Below are positions 16,463-24,144 of a stretch of 49,542 nt of DNA, in pieces. Position numbers and translations under genes: made by a program. The notes under the pieces are model-generated. The model was not told the origin of the DNA. It made no database searches and worked only from the letters and a program-made list of their open reading frames with translations. Each line of letters starts with the position of its first letter. The first letter of the stretch is position 1. Source of the DNA: Flavobacteriales bacterium UBA3364 (GTDB lineage Bacteria; Bacteroidota; Bacteroidia; Flavobacteriales_F; PHOS-HE28); assembly GCA_002360495.1 (NCBI GenBank), contig DEQO01000160.1, positions 1-49,542 of the forward strand, given 5' to 3'.

Positions 16463-17620
16463 ATGCCCATCTACCACAGCCTCGGCAAGATCCCGCACAA
16501 GCGCCACACCGTCTTCAAGAACGGCAAGGACCGCATCTTCTACGAGCAGCTCTTCGGCACCATCGGCTTCGATGGCATGAGCTCCCTGCTCTACCACATC
16601 CACCGCCCCACGCAGGTGAAGGCCATCGGCAAGCCCAAGGACCTCACGCCCAAGATCGCGGTGGAGAAGAACATGCGCTCGTTGCGCTTGCACGGCTTCA
16701 AGGCGAAGCCCGAGAAGGACCACCTCGCCGCCCGCAAGCCCATTCTGGTGAACAGCGACGTGGCCATCGTGCTCGCCGCGCCGCAGGCGAAGAGCGTCGA
16801 CTACTTCTACAAGAACACCGACTGCGACGAGGTCATCTTCATCCACAAGGGCAGCGGTACGCTCCGCACCTTCCTCGGCAACATCGACTTCAAGTACGGC
16901 GACTACCTGGTGATCCCCCGCGGGATGATCTACACCATGGAGTTCAAGGACACGGACAACCGCCTCTTCATCGTGGAGAGCCACCGCCCCGTGTACACGC
17001 CCAAGCGCTACCGCAACTGGTTCGGCCAGCTGCTGGAGCATTCGCCCTTCTGCGAGCGCGACATCCGCCGCCCGAAGAAGCTCGAGACCATCGACAAGAA
17101 GGGCGACTTCGTCATCAAGGTGAAGAAGCAGGGCCTGCTGCACGAGCTCGTGTACGCCACGCACCCCTTCGACGTTGTGGGCTGGGACGGGTACAACTAC
17201 CCCTACGCCTTCAGCATCCACGACTTCGAGCCCATCACCGGCCGCGTGCACCAGCCGCCGCCCGTGCACCAGACCTTCGAGACCGACGCCTTCGTGATCT
17301 GCAGCTTCGTGCCGCGCCTGTACGACTACCACCCGCAGGCCATTCCCGCGCCGTACAACCACAGCAACATCGATGCGGACGAGGTGCTCTACTACGTGGA
17401 CGGCGAGTTCATGAGCCGCAACGACATCGGCCCCGGCCACATCAGCCTACACCCCGCCGGCATCCCCCACGGCCCGCACCCCGGCGCCATGGAGCGCAGC
17501 ATCGGCCAGAAGGAGACGAACGAGCTTGCGGTGATGGTGGACACCTTCCGACCTTTGATGGTGACGGAGGAGGCGCTGAAACTGGATGACGGCAAGTACT
17601 GGAAGAGCTGGGTGGAGTGA
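16463..17620 (+). CDS. hmgA: Homogentisate 1,2-dioxygenase
   Basis: 385 residues from the ATG at 16463 (MPIYHSLGKIPHKRHT). It opens the homogentisate ring to maleylacetoacetate in tyrosine and phenylalanine breakdown, using Fe(II). Cupin-fold features include DEVIFIHKGSGTLRTFLG, YGDYLVIPRGMIYTMEF and FIVESHRPVYTP in the N-terminal half. The second half holds the iron-site region: QPPPVHQTFETDAFVICSF, PYNHSNIDADEVLYYVDGEF and SLHPAGIPHGPHPGAMERSI. Length is a little under the ~430 of proteobacterial enzymes, as in the shorter Bacteroidota form. The codons favour C/G at third positions more than those of the next gene. hpd, the preceding pathway step, lies 2 kb downstream in the same direction, separated by one unrelated T9SS gene. 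Confidence 0.96.
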   Translation: MPIYHSLGKIPHKRHTVFKNGKDRIFYEQLFGTIGFDGMSSLLYHIHRPTQVKAIGKPKDLTPKIAVEKNMRSLRLHGFKAKPEKDHLAARKPILVNSDVAIVLAAPQAKSVDYFYKNTDCDEVIFIHKGSGTLRTFLGNIDFKYGDYLVIPRGMIYTMEFKDTDNRLFIVESHRPVYTPKRYRNWFGQLLEHSPFCERDIRRPKKLETIDKKGDFVIKVKKQGLLHELVYATHPFDVVGWDGYNYPYAFSIHDFEPITGRVHQPPPVHQTFETDAFVICSFVPRLYDYHPQAIPAPYNHSNIDADEVLYYVDGEFMSRNDIGPGHISLHPAGIPHGPHPGAMERSIGQKETNELAVMVDTFRPLMVTEEALKLDDGKYWKSWVE

Positions 17621-17629
17621 GCTTGTGTT

Positions 17630-17732
17630 AGGGCGTGCCGGCGCCAAGTGCGCGCCGTCGGGCTATCCGCAGTAGTCCTGCCGCTTCGCAGAGCCTCGCG
17701 GTGCGGGCTACTTGCTACTATCCCTCACGCGG
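17630..17732 (-). repeat. Intergenic repeat, copy E1
   Basis: Read on the minus strand this ~100-base stretch starts CGTGAGGGATAG (plus positions 17718-17729) and continues with AGC, CCGCA, a GGACT block and GATAGCCCGAC before a GCGCGC end. The same ordered blocks, with a variable middle, occur on the plus strand at 19410-19512. The two copies are in opposite orientation around the T9SS gene 17782-19323. The GC-rich arms can fold, so a structured RNA or a non-autonomous mobile repeat are both possible. Confidence 0.6.
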
Positions 17733-17781
17733 AGATGCTTACCTTGGATGTGCAGGGTTCAAGGCACCCTCTCGGCTAAAC

Positions 17782-19323
17782 ATGCGAGTCGTTGCTTTCG
17801 CTCTTCTTCTGCTAGGCATCGATGCCTATGCGCAGGCTCCTTTCAGGAAGAATTTAGTGACTTCCCTAGACGTGCTCGCTACCTCACTGGATGGCGTACC
17901 AACAGGATGCTTTCAGACCTTGGATGGGGGGATTGTCATCTTGGGTAGTACGAATAGTTGTGGCGCAGGCGGGTATGATATGCTGTTATTCAAGATTGAC
18001 GTGGATGGGGACACCATTTGGGGGAAGACATACGGAAGTGCCTTGGATGAATACTCGACTGGCTTAGTCAACACTCCAGACTCAGGCTACTTGGTCGTTG
18101 GTGTCGTAGATGGATGGCCGTTCCCCAGTTCGAGCACGTTCGCCATCAAGGTCAATTCTGTTGGTAATGTGGTGTGGGAGCGTTCATACGCACCCATCAA
18201 TGCCTATGGCGTTATAGCCACGAATGATGGAGGATTCGCTCTAACAGGAAGAACAGCCAATCAACCGCCCGTGTTCGACATGGGTGCTTCCTTGGTGAAA
18301 TTGAACTCAACTGGTGGTGTCGAGTGGAGTAGGTCGTTTGCGGCCTACGCGCAAGATGTGATTCCGTTCTCATTGATAGGGACGGATGATGGAGGATATC
18401 TGATCTCCGGGATGGTTTGGCACTACGACGACAACAATGACTACGCGACCTTGATCCGGACCGACAGCGCAGGGAATATGTTATGGACAAGGACATACCG
18501 CTCAACCAACAACAATGGTCACAACAAGATGTGGTTCACAGACGTGGTCAGATCGAACGGAGGTAGTTATTACTTGAGCGGTAACTACTACGTCGATGCA
18601 TCCTCTTCGTGCCCGCTCCTGATGAAAGTTGATCTTGACGGCGAGCTTATCTGGTCGAAGGCATATACTGGCTACAATGAAAACTATGTCAGCTCGATCT
18701 TAGAGCTGAGCAATAGTGATCTCCTGGTCAGTGGATTCGAAGGAACTCTGTTCCGAACCGATTCTACAGGGAACATCGAACTCTCGTGGTCTTATGATCG
18801 GTTCTTTGGGTTGAGCATTAATAGGTCAGATGGAGGCGGATTTCTGCTTTCAGGGACTGACTTTGCTTATCATTCACAGATCAGCGTGGCTCTCGCAGAT
18901 AGTGCAGGCAATATTGATTGTGTGCAATCAGGGTCTCCCATCTTGGTCATAGACTCAATAGCAGAGCTTGTAGCCGAGATTATTGTCCCTCAGGCCCCCC
19001 CGATCTCCAGTAGCGTCCCATCGATCGCGACAGGGTGGTGCAGCGGAACCATGGTTGAATGTGGATCTGTGGGTATTCCAGTGTTGAATTCAGATGTGGA
19101 TGGAGCATGGGTCAGCAATCCGGTGGTTGACCAACTCGCGATCGGTGGAACAATAAATGGCGGTCGAGCAGTGGTGTATGATCTCACGGGGAAGGAGCTG
19201 ATGTCAGCGGCAACAAGGAGTTCTGAGACTCTCATGGATGCCACTGATCTGTCACCCGGTCTATACATTGTTCAATATAGGTACGGTGATCAGATGAAGA
19301 CCTTGAAGTTCTTCAAGCACTAG
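17782..19323 (+). CDS. Secreted beta-propeller-like T9SS cargo protein
   Basis: 513 residues from the ATG at 17782, where MRVVAFALLLLGIDAYAQ is a signal peptide; the frame is open upstream through the repeat but without a signal. The body has repeated units of ~50 residues with the pattern DGGxxxxGxT...LxKxDxxGxxxWxxxY: QTLDGGIVILGSTNSCG, LFKIDVDGDTIWGKTYG, TPDSGYLVVGVVDGW, NDGGFALTGRT, LVKLNSTGGVEWSRSF, LMKVDLDGELIWSKAYTG. The C-terminal ~80 residues are a T9SS type A sorting domain (VSNPVVDQLAIGG, LTGKELMS, LSPGLYIVQYRYG). Base composition is lower in GC than hmgA and hpd on either side (for example 24 of 60 at 18661-18720, against 35 of 60 at 17341-17400). It separates two tyrosine-pathway genes and is flanked by inverted repeats, so insertion is suspected. 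Confidence 0.87.
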   Translation: MRVVAFALLLLGIDAYAQAPFRKNLVTSLDVLATSLDGVPTGCFQTLDGGIVILGSTNSCGAGGYDMLLFKIDVDGDTIWGKTYGSALDEYSTGLVNTPDSGYLVVGVVDGWPFPSSSTFAIKVNSVGNVVWERSYAPINAYGVIATNDGGFALTGRTANQPPVFDMGASLVKLNSTGGVEWSRSFAAYAQDVIPFSLIGTDDGGYLISGMVWHYDDNNDYATLIRTDSAGNMLWTRTYRSTNNNGHNKMWFTDVVRSNGGSYYLSGNYYVDASSSCPLLMKVDLDGELIWSKAYTGYNENYVSSILELSNSDLLVSGFEGTLFRTDSTGNIELSWSYDRFFGLSINRSDGGGFLLSGTDFAYHSQISVALADSAGNIDCVQSGSPILVIDSIAELVAEIIVPQAPPISSSVPSIATGWCSGTMVECGSVGIPVLNSDVDGAWVSNPVVDQLAIGGTINGGRAVVYDLTGKELMSAATRSSETLMDATDLSPGLYIVQYRYGDQMKTLKFFKH

Positions 19324-19409
19324 GTTCAGGACCAGCGAAGTGTTGTGTAAGCATCCCCGAACGCCCGTATTGTTTCGATACGCGACTACCCCCGTGAATC
19401 ATATCCGCC

Positions 19410-19512
19410 AGCCACGTGAGGGATAGAAGCGAAAAGACCGCAGTCCGCCGAACGTCGGACGAGGACTTGTAGGCCCGGGCCGACCCCGCATCAAGTGCGG
19501 GGCGCGCTAAAC
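19410..19512 (+). repeat. Intergenic repeat, copy E2
   Basis: CGTGAGGGATAG (19415-19426) is identical to the inverted copy E1, followed by AGCGAAAAGACCGCA, a variable stretch, GAGGACTTG, GGGCCGACCCCGC and GGGGCGCGC. The end CCCCGCATCAAGTGCGGGG forms a hairpin of its own (arms CCCCGCA/TGCGGGG at about 19484-19502). The 330-base gap between the T9SS gene and hpd is filled by this element, the next hairpin and a short leader before hpd. Confidence 0.6.
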
Positions 19513-19532
19513 TCCTAGCCCGACACGGCCGC

Positions 19533-19584
19533 CCTGAGCGCAGCCAAAGGGTTGGCCGGGGCACGCCCCTTCGACCTGCTCAGG
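19533..19584. repeat. REP-like imperfect inverted repeat upstream of hpd
   Basis: CCTGAGC (19533-19539) pairs with GCTCAGG (19578-19584), and an inner AAGGG/CCCCTT stem lies between them. The block resembles the widespread intergenic sequence CCCTTCGACNNGCTCAGG and its complement. It ends 69 bases before the hpd start. Confidence 0.5.
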
Positions 19585-19653
19585 ACGAGCCTGACCTCCA
19601 TCACCTTCCGACCCCGAAAAAGCCCGAACTTCGCGGTACTGAATGCTACGACA

Positions 19654-20799
19654 ATGGCAACTGGACTGAAAGACGTCGATTACGGCCTTGAGAAGATCAT
19701 GGCCGATGCACAGGATTTCCTGCCCCTGCTGGGCACCGACTACGTAGAGCTCTACGTGGGCAACGCCAAGCAGAGCGCGCACTACTACAAGACCGCCTGG
19801 GGCTTCCAGAGCGTGGCCTATGCCGGCCTGGAGACGGGCGTGAAGGACCGCACCAGCTACGTGCTGCAGCAGGACAAGATCCGCCTGGTGCTCACCACGC
19901 CGATGACGCCGGACAGCCCGATCAACGAGCACTTGCGCAAGCACGGCGACGGCGTGAAGGTGATCGCCCTTTGGGTGCCCGACGCGAAGAAGGCCTGGGA
20001 GGAGACGACCAAGCGCGGCGCGAAGAGCTTCATGGAGCCCGTGCGCGAAGAGGATGAGCACGGCTACGTGGTGAAGAGCGGCATCCACACGTACGGCGAA
20101 ACGGTCCACATCTTCGTGGAGCGCAACGAGTACAAAGGCCCCTTCATGCCCGGCTACAAGGCGTGGAAGAGCCACTACAACCCGCCGCCCACGGGCCTCA
20201 AGTTCATCGACCACATGGTGGGCAACGTGGGCTGGGGCGAGATGAACACCTGGGTGGACTTCTACGCCCGCGTGATGGGCTTCGCGCAGCTGGTGAGCTT
20301 CGACGACAAGGACATCAGCACCGAATACACCGCGCTCATGAGCAAGGTGATGAGCAATGGCAACGGCCGCATCAAGTTCCCGATCAACGAGCCGGCCGAA
20401 GGCAAGAAGAAGAGCCAGATCGAGGAGTACATCGAGTTCTACAACGGCGCCGGTGTGCAGCACATCGCTGTGGCCACCAACAACATCATCGAAACGGTGA
20501 GCGCGCTGAAGGACCGCGGCGTGGAGTTCCTCTACGTACCGCCCAGCTACTACGACACGGTGATGGACCGCGTGGGCGAGATCGACGAGGACCTGGCGGT
20601 GCTGAAGCAGCACGGCGTGCTGGTGGACCGCGACGACGAGGGCTACCTGCTGCAGCTTTTCACCAAGCCGGTGCTCGACCGCCCCACGATGTTCTTCGAG
20701 ATCATCCAGCGCAAGGGCGCCAAGAGCTTCGGCAAGGGCAACTTCAAGGCGCTGTTCGAGGCGATCGAGCGGGAGCAGGAGAACCGCGGGACGCTGTAA
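19654..20799 (+). CDS. hpd: 4-hydroxyphenylpyruvate dioxygenase
   Basis: 381 residues from the ATG at 19654 (MATGLKDVDYGLEKIM); the frame is open upstream only through repeat DNA. It converts 4-hydroxyphenylpyruvate to homogentisate, the substrate of the hmgA product encoded 2 kb upstream. Two vicinal-oxygen-chelate domains are present. The first (residues ~20-165) lacks metal ligands, as usual. The second has the Fe(II) triad: His187 in FIDHMVGN, His270 in GVQHIAVATNN and Glu349 in MFFEIIQRKG. The C-terminal signature FGKGNFKALFEAIEREQ is intact. The DNA encoding this tail occurs again four times downstream as non-coding fragments. A strong terminator follows 19 bases after the stop. Confidence 0.97.
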   Translation: MATGLKDVDYGLEKIMADAQDFLPLLGTDYVELYVGNAKQSAHYYKTAWGFQSVAYAGLETGVKDRTSYVLQQDKIRLVLTTPMTPDSPINEHLRKHGDGVKVIALWVPDAKKAWEETTKRGAKSFMEPVREEDEHGYVVKSGIHTYGETVHIFVERNEYKGPFMPGYKAWKSHYNPPPTGLKFIDHMVGNVGWGEMNTWVDFYARVMGFAQLVSFDDKDISTEYTALMSKVMSNGNGRIKFPINEPAEGKKKSQIEEYIEFYNGAGVQHIAVATNNIIETVSALKDRGVEFLYVPPSYYDTVMDRVGEIDEDLAVLKQHGVLVDRDDEGYLLQLFTKPVLDRPTMFFEIIQRKGAKSFGKGNFKALFEAIEREQENRGTL

Positions 20800-20860
20800 G
20801 CGATACCGACATCAAACGAAGAAGGGCGTCCGCCGTACGGCGGACGCCCTTCTTGTTTCC
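20701..20860 (+). repeat. Parental copy (copy 1) of the hpd 3'-end repeat
   Basis: This is the functional 3' end of hpd plus its terminator. The core 20729-20792 matches 22311-22374 at 63 of 64 bases, and 20701-20860 aligns along most of its length with 26846-27028. Confidence 0.9.
20819..20854. terminator. Strong bidirectional terminator between hpd and hxlR
   Basis: AAGAAGGGCGTCCGCCG (20819-20835) pairs perfectly with CGGCGGACGCCCTTCTT (20838-20854), a 17-bp stem around TA, followed by GTTTCC. It lies between convergent hpd and hxlR and can serve both. Confidence 0.9.
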
Positions 20861-20883
20861 ATGGCAAGGCATTCAGCCGGTTC

Positions 20884-21231
20884 CTACTTATCGCTCTTCT
20901 TCCCCAGCGCGATCTCCCGATGCTTCATCCCCCAGGCGATCACGCTCTTGATCAGCTTTTTGATGGATGAACCATGCTTGGTCAGATGATACTCCACCAC
21001 CACGGGGTTGGTGCTGATCACCTTGCGCTCCACCATCTTGACCTGCTCCAGGTAGCGCAGTTCCTTGGTGAGCGTGGATGAAGTGATGCGCTTGAGACTT
21101 GCCTTCAGTTCGTTGAACCGCATGGGTTGATCGCAAAGGCGCGCGAGGATCGGTCCACGCCAGCGTCCACCGATCATGTCGAGCACATCGGCCACCACCT
21201 TCATGCCCATCTCCTTGTTCTTCACTTTCAT
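20884..21231 (-). CDS. HxlR-family transcriptional regulator
   Basis: 115 residues from the ATG at 21231 (MKVKNKEMGMKVV). The winged-helix HxlR core is clear: VLDMIGGRWRGPILARLCDQ, then MRFNELKASLKRITSSTLTKELRYLEQVKMVER and VEYHLTKHGSSIKKLI. Family members respond to quinones, aldehydes or redox stress and often control a divergent oxidoreductase. Here a quinone-oxidoreductase gene starts 109 bases away on the other strand, with a near-palindrome in the gap. The region upstream of 21231 in this frame is open but lies over the divergent gene and is not part of the protein. Confidence 0.93.
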   Translation of the reverse strand: MKVKNKEMGMKVVADVLDMIGGRWRGPILARLCDQPMRFNELKASLKRITSSTLTKELRYLEQVKMVERKVISTNPVVVEYHLTKHGSSIKKLIKSVIAWGMKHREIALGKKSDK

Positions 21232-21256
21232 CTTGTTGCCGTGGTTGAGGTGCTGC

Positions 21257-21271
21257 AGTATCCTGGAAACT
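21257..21271. promoter_or_regulatory. Candidate operator in the hxlR-oxidoreductase gap
   Basis: AGTATCC-T-GGAAACT is an inverted repeat with 6 of 7 matching positions, in the middle of the divergent gap and 13 bases upstream of the -33 element of the oxidoreductase promoter. A further CCTGGAA/TTCCAGG pair (21262-21268 and 21288-21294) overlaps that element. HxlR binding is an inference from position. Confidence 0.5.
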
Positions 21272-21283
21272 ACCGGTCTCAAA

Positions 21284-21313
21284 TTGCTTCCAGGTAGCGC
21301 AAAGATACCTTTG
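21284..21313 (+). promoter_or_regulatory. Bacteroidota promoter for the quinone oxidoreductase
   Basis: TTG (21284-21286), a 19-base spacer and TACCTTTG (21306-21313) match the Bacteroidota sigma-ABfr consensus exactly. The start codon follows at 21340, giving a leader of roughly 20 bases. Confidence 0.8.
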
Positions 21314-21339
21314 TGCCCGCGCAACAGCACCTGACCAAC

Positions 21340-22263
21340 ATGAAAGCGATACGATACACCGCCTTCGGCGGAACCGAGGTGATCGAACTGGCCGACGTAG
21401 AGAAGCCCGCGATCACCAACCCTACCGATGTACTTGTGCGCGTGAAGGCCACCGCCGTGAACCCCTTGGACATGAAGATCCGCAGCGGCATGGCCCAGCG
21501 CATCTATCCCGTTCAACCGCCCTTCATCCCAGGGCTGGAAGCGGCTGGCATCGTGGAGGCGGTGGGCGATGCGGTGACACAGGTGAAGGTGGGCGATGCC
21601 GTGATGGCCTCCGCCATGGGCGGCACCTACGCCGAGTACGCGCTGTTCAAAGAAGCTGCTGTTTCACCCAAGCCCGAGCGCATCAACTTCCTGGAGGCGG
21701 CCTCGCTCGTGGTCTCGTTGGGCACGGCGTGGTCCATTCTGGTGAAGGTGGGAGAGATGAAAGCCGGGCAGCGATTGCTGATCCAAGGTGCGGGCGGTGC
21801 GGTAGGCGGTATTCTCGTGCAAATGGCCAAGGCCCTTGGGGTGTATGTCATCGGCACGGCTTCGGGCAAGGGCATCGATGCGCTGAAGGCCCTTGGCGCG
21901 GATGAAGTGATCGACTACAAGTCGCAGGACTTCGCGCAATTGGTGAGCGATGTGGACCTGGTCGCGGACCTCGTGGGTGGCGATGTACAAGCGCGCTCCT
22001 TCGGATGCCTGAAGAATGGTGGGAGATTGGTGAGCATTACCATGCCTCCATCACAGGAACTCGCCCAGCAGCACGGGGTGTCAGCGAGTTTCGTTTCGAG
22101 CGACCTGTCCCGTCAAGGCCTTCAATTCGGACTGGACCTATTGGCCAAAGGAAAGCTGAAGCCCATCATCGCGCACACGTTCAAGCTGGAGGAAGCGGCG
22201 CAGGCACAAGCCATGGTATCGGCGGGAGGAGTGAACGGGAAGGTGGTGTTGGAGGTGGGTTGA
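21340..22263 (+). CDS. NADP-dependent quinone oxidoreductase (zinc-free MDR family)
   Basis: 307 residues from the ATG at 21340 (MKAIRYTAFGGTEVIELADV). It belongs to the medium-chain dehydrogenase/reductase superfamily, quinone oxidoreductase branch. The GroES-like N-terminal domain has VLVRVKATAVNPLDMKIRSG and PGLEAAGIVEAVG but lacks the structural-zinc cysteines. The cofactor-binding motif is LLIQGAGGAVGGILVQMAKA (~147-166), followed by LGADEVIDYKSQDF. The C-terminal end ANGKVVLEV-like (VNGKVVLEVG) is typical. The substrate is likely a quinone or enal. The divergent hxlR gene is the probable regulator. Copy 2 of the hpd tail repeat begins 47 bases after the stop. Confidence 0.93.
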   Translation: MKAIRYTAFGGTEVIELADVEKPAITNPTDVLVRVKATAVNPLDMKIRSGMAQRIYPVQPPFIPGLEAAGIVEAVGDAVTQVKVGDAVMASAMGGTYAEYALFKEAAVSPKPERINFLEAASLVVSLGTAWSILVKVGEMKAGQRLLIQGAGGAVGGILVQMAKALGVYVIGTASGKGIDALKALGADEVIDYKSQDFAQLVSDVDLVADLVGGDVQARSFGCLKNGGRLVSITMPPSQELAQQHGVSASFVSSDLSRQGLQFGLDLLAKGKLKPIIAHTFKLEEAAQAQAMVSAGGVNGKVVLEVG

Positions 22264-22310
22264 GCCCAACTCCTCCCACGTGCATCAGCAATGGCTGTCG
22301 TCCCCATCCA

Positions 22311-22374
22311 TCGGCAAGGGCAACTTCAAGGCGCTGTTCGAGGCGATCGAGCGGGAGCAGGAGAACCGGGGGAC
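22311..22374 (+). repeat. hpd 3'-end repeat, copy 2
   Basis: 63 of 64 bases are identical to 20729-20792 in hpd, the only change being one C to G in the ACCGCGGG segment. It would still read GKGNFKALFEAIEREQENRG but has no start codon or upstream coding sequence. It fills most of the 177-base gap between the oxidoreductase and the araC-type gene. Confidence 0.92.
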
Positions 22375-22440
22375 AAGGACAGTAGAAATGGGGGCGCTGC
22401 GCGGTAAGCCGGTCTTGTAACCGTTGGGTGTTACTCTCCC

Positions 22441-23307
22441 TCAGATGTACATCCGCCGCATGGGGTCATCCTCCTTGCGGTGCGCGTCGAAGTGCTTTCC
22501 CAGGTCGGTGCGGTGCATGCACGCGAGGTACTCGGTGGGCGCCAGACCGGTGAACGAACGGAAGGCATTGATGAAGTGCGCCTGGTCGTAGTAACCGGCA
22601 TCCAACGCGATGGCCGACCAATCGGGTATCGCGCCTTGTTGGTCCATCGCCTCGAAGGTGGACTGGAAGCGCACCAACTGGATGAAGAGGCTCGGCTCCA
22701 CACCGCACGCATCCTGGAACCGGCGCAGGTACTGCCGCCGGCTCAAGGAGAGCGCATCGGCCAGCTCCTGCACGCGCACACGCCCCTTCTCTTCCATGAT
22801 GGCCTTGACGCTGCCCACGATGACCTCATCCAACGCGGGGCGGCGCAACTTGCTGAGCAGGAAGCGCTCGATGCACTGAAGTCGGGCGCTCCCATCGGAT
22901 GCTGTACGCATGGCGCGGTCCAGTTCTTCGGTCCCGGTGAAGACCTTGTCCAGCTCCACGTTGCGATCGATGATGGGCCGCATGGGTTTTTCGAAGAAAG
23001 GCTGTAGTCCCCATGGATGAAAGCCGGCCATGCACACCCAAAAACGACCCGGATTCGAGTATTCGATGGTGCGCGTGGTGTACCCGGTGATCGCTTGATC
23101 CGGGCTTGGCTTCAGCTCCCCACCCATGACGCGCTCGAACGACGCGCCGCCGAAGGAGAAGACCATCTGCGCATGCGGTACCGGGAGCACGTTCACCCGG
23201 TGCGGTCCGGCATCTCCTGTGGGCGCCTCTGCCTCCAACTCGAAGAAGTAGGCGATGTACGGAGCCAATAGCGCTGGCGGCCGTGAGAAGACCGGCTGCA
23301 GTGACAT
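22441..23307 (-). CDS. AraC-family transcriptional regulator
   Basis: 288 residues from the ATG at 23307 (MSLQPVFSRPPALLAPYIAY). The N-terminal ~170 residues resemble the DUF6597/AraC sensor part (PYIAYFFELEAEA, VLPVPHAQMVFSFG, WVCMAGFHPWGLQPFF). The C-terminal AraC DNA-binding domain has both helix-turn-helix units: RVRVQELADALSLSRRQYLR and ACGVEPSLFIQLVRFQSTF, then SAIALDAGYYDQAHFINAFR and SFTGLAPTEYL. It diverges from the membrane-protein and cytochrome pair (124-base gap), so control of that pair is plausible. Minus-strand TATTTTTC lies 4 bases before the ATG, a weak promoter-like element. Confidence 0.92.
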   Translation of the reverse strand: MSLQPVFSRPPALLAPYIAYFFELEAEAPTGDAGPHRVNVLPVPHAQMVFSFGGASFERVMGGELKPSPDQAITGYTTRTIEYSNPGRFWVCMAGFHPWGLQPFFEKPMRPIIDRNVELDKVFTGTEELDRAMRTASDGSARLQCIERFLLSKLRRPALDEVIVGSVKAIMEEKGRVRVQELADALSLSRRQYLRRFQDACGVEPSLFIQLVRFQSTFEAMDQQGAIPDWSAIALDAGYYDQAHFINAFRSFTGLAPTEYLACMHRTDLGKHFDAHRKEDDPMRRMYI

Positions 23308-23431
23308 GCTGGAAAAATAGAACGATCGGGCCGGGCCACCAGCGCATTGGAAGAATGGGACATGGGCATGGCGCAAGCTTCCAATACCCGCACGCGGCGT
23401 TACGCCTGTTTTGCCCCCAAGAATGATCCGC

Positions 23432-24136
23432 ATGACCAACCTCAGTTACACGCGCCTTGCCGGGTGGTGCGCCATCCTCGCGGCCCCCATCGCCCTGACC
23501 AGCTTCTTCCTCGGCCCCATCGCCTACCAATGGGACTTCGATGCGATGTTCGATCCCCAGCGCGCCATCGCACACCCGAACGTGAACGCCACGCTCGTGC
23601 GTTGGGGATGGGTGCTCGACATCATGGGCTACTACTGGCTGTTGCTGCCCGCCTCCGTACTGCTCACGGACCTGGCCTCCAGGAGCCGCCCACTGCATGC
23701 ACAGCTCGCGGCAAGGGCCGGCTATGGCTATATGATCACCGGCTCGATCGGTGCGGCCGTCCTTGCCGGCACGACCGATCTCTTCGGCGCTTACGCTCAA
23801 GGCGACGCGGCCACTCGCGCAGCGGTGAGCACCACATTCGGCGCGTTGTTCGGCCTGGTCTACGTAGGCCTGTGGAACACACTCTGCATGTCCTTGCTGG
23901 CCGTGTGGCTGTGGATGTCCGGATCGGCCCTGCGTGGATCGCACCGTGGGCTCGGGTTCTTCGCCATGGCACTAGGCGTGTGCGCCGCACTTGATGTGCT
24001 CGGCCTGCTCAGCGGACTGGAGGGCGTCAGCATGTTCGGCCTGTTCGCCTACCTCTTCCTCTTTCCCGTGTGGAGCGCATGGCTGGGCACATGGCTGCTC
24101 CGCGGCAGGAACAATTCACCATCGAACATCAACTGA
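23432..24136 (+). CDS. Integral membrane protein, DUF4386-like
   Basis: 234 residues from the ATG at 23432 (MTNLSYTRLAGWCAIL); an ATG three codons upstream (23423) is an alternative. About six membrane segments are visible: GWCAILAAPIALTSFFLGPI, GWVLDIMGYYWLLLPASVLL, YMITGSIGAAVLAG, FGALFGLVYVGLWNTLCMSL, GFFAMALGVCAALDVLGLL and LFAYLFLFPVWSAWLGTW. The layout and length fit the DUF4386-type family of unknown function, but the match is by overall look only. It ends 8 bases before the di-haem cytochrome gene, with which it is probably co-transcribed. Confidence 0.75.
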   Translation: MTNLSYTRLAGWCAILAAPIALTSFFLGPIAYQWDFDAMFDPQRAIAHPNVNATLVRWGWVLDIMGYYWLLLPASVLLTDLASRSRPLHAQLAARAGYGYMITGSIGAAVLAGTTDLFGAYAQGDAATRAAVSTTFGALFGLVYVGLWNTLCMSLLAVWLWMSGSALRGSHRGLGFFAMALGVCAALDVLGLLSGLEGVSMFGLFAYLFLFPVWSAWLGTWLLRGRNNSPSNIN

Positions 24137-24144
24137 TCGGTACC

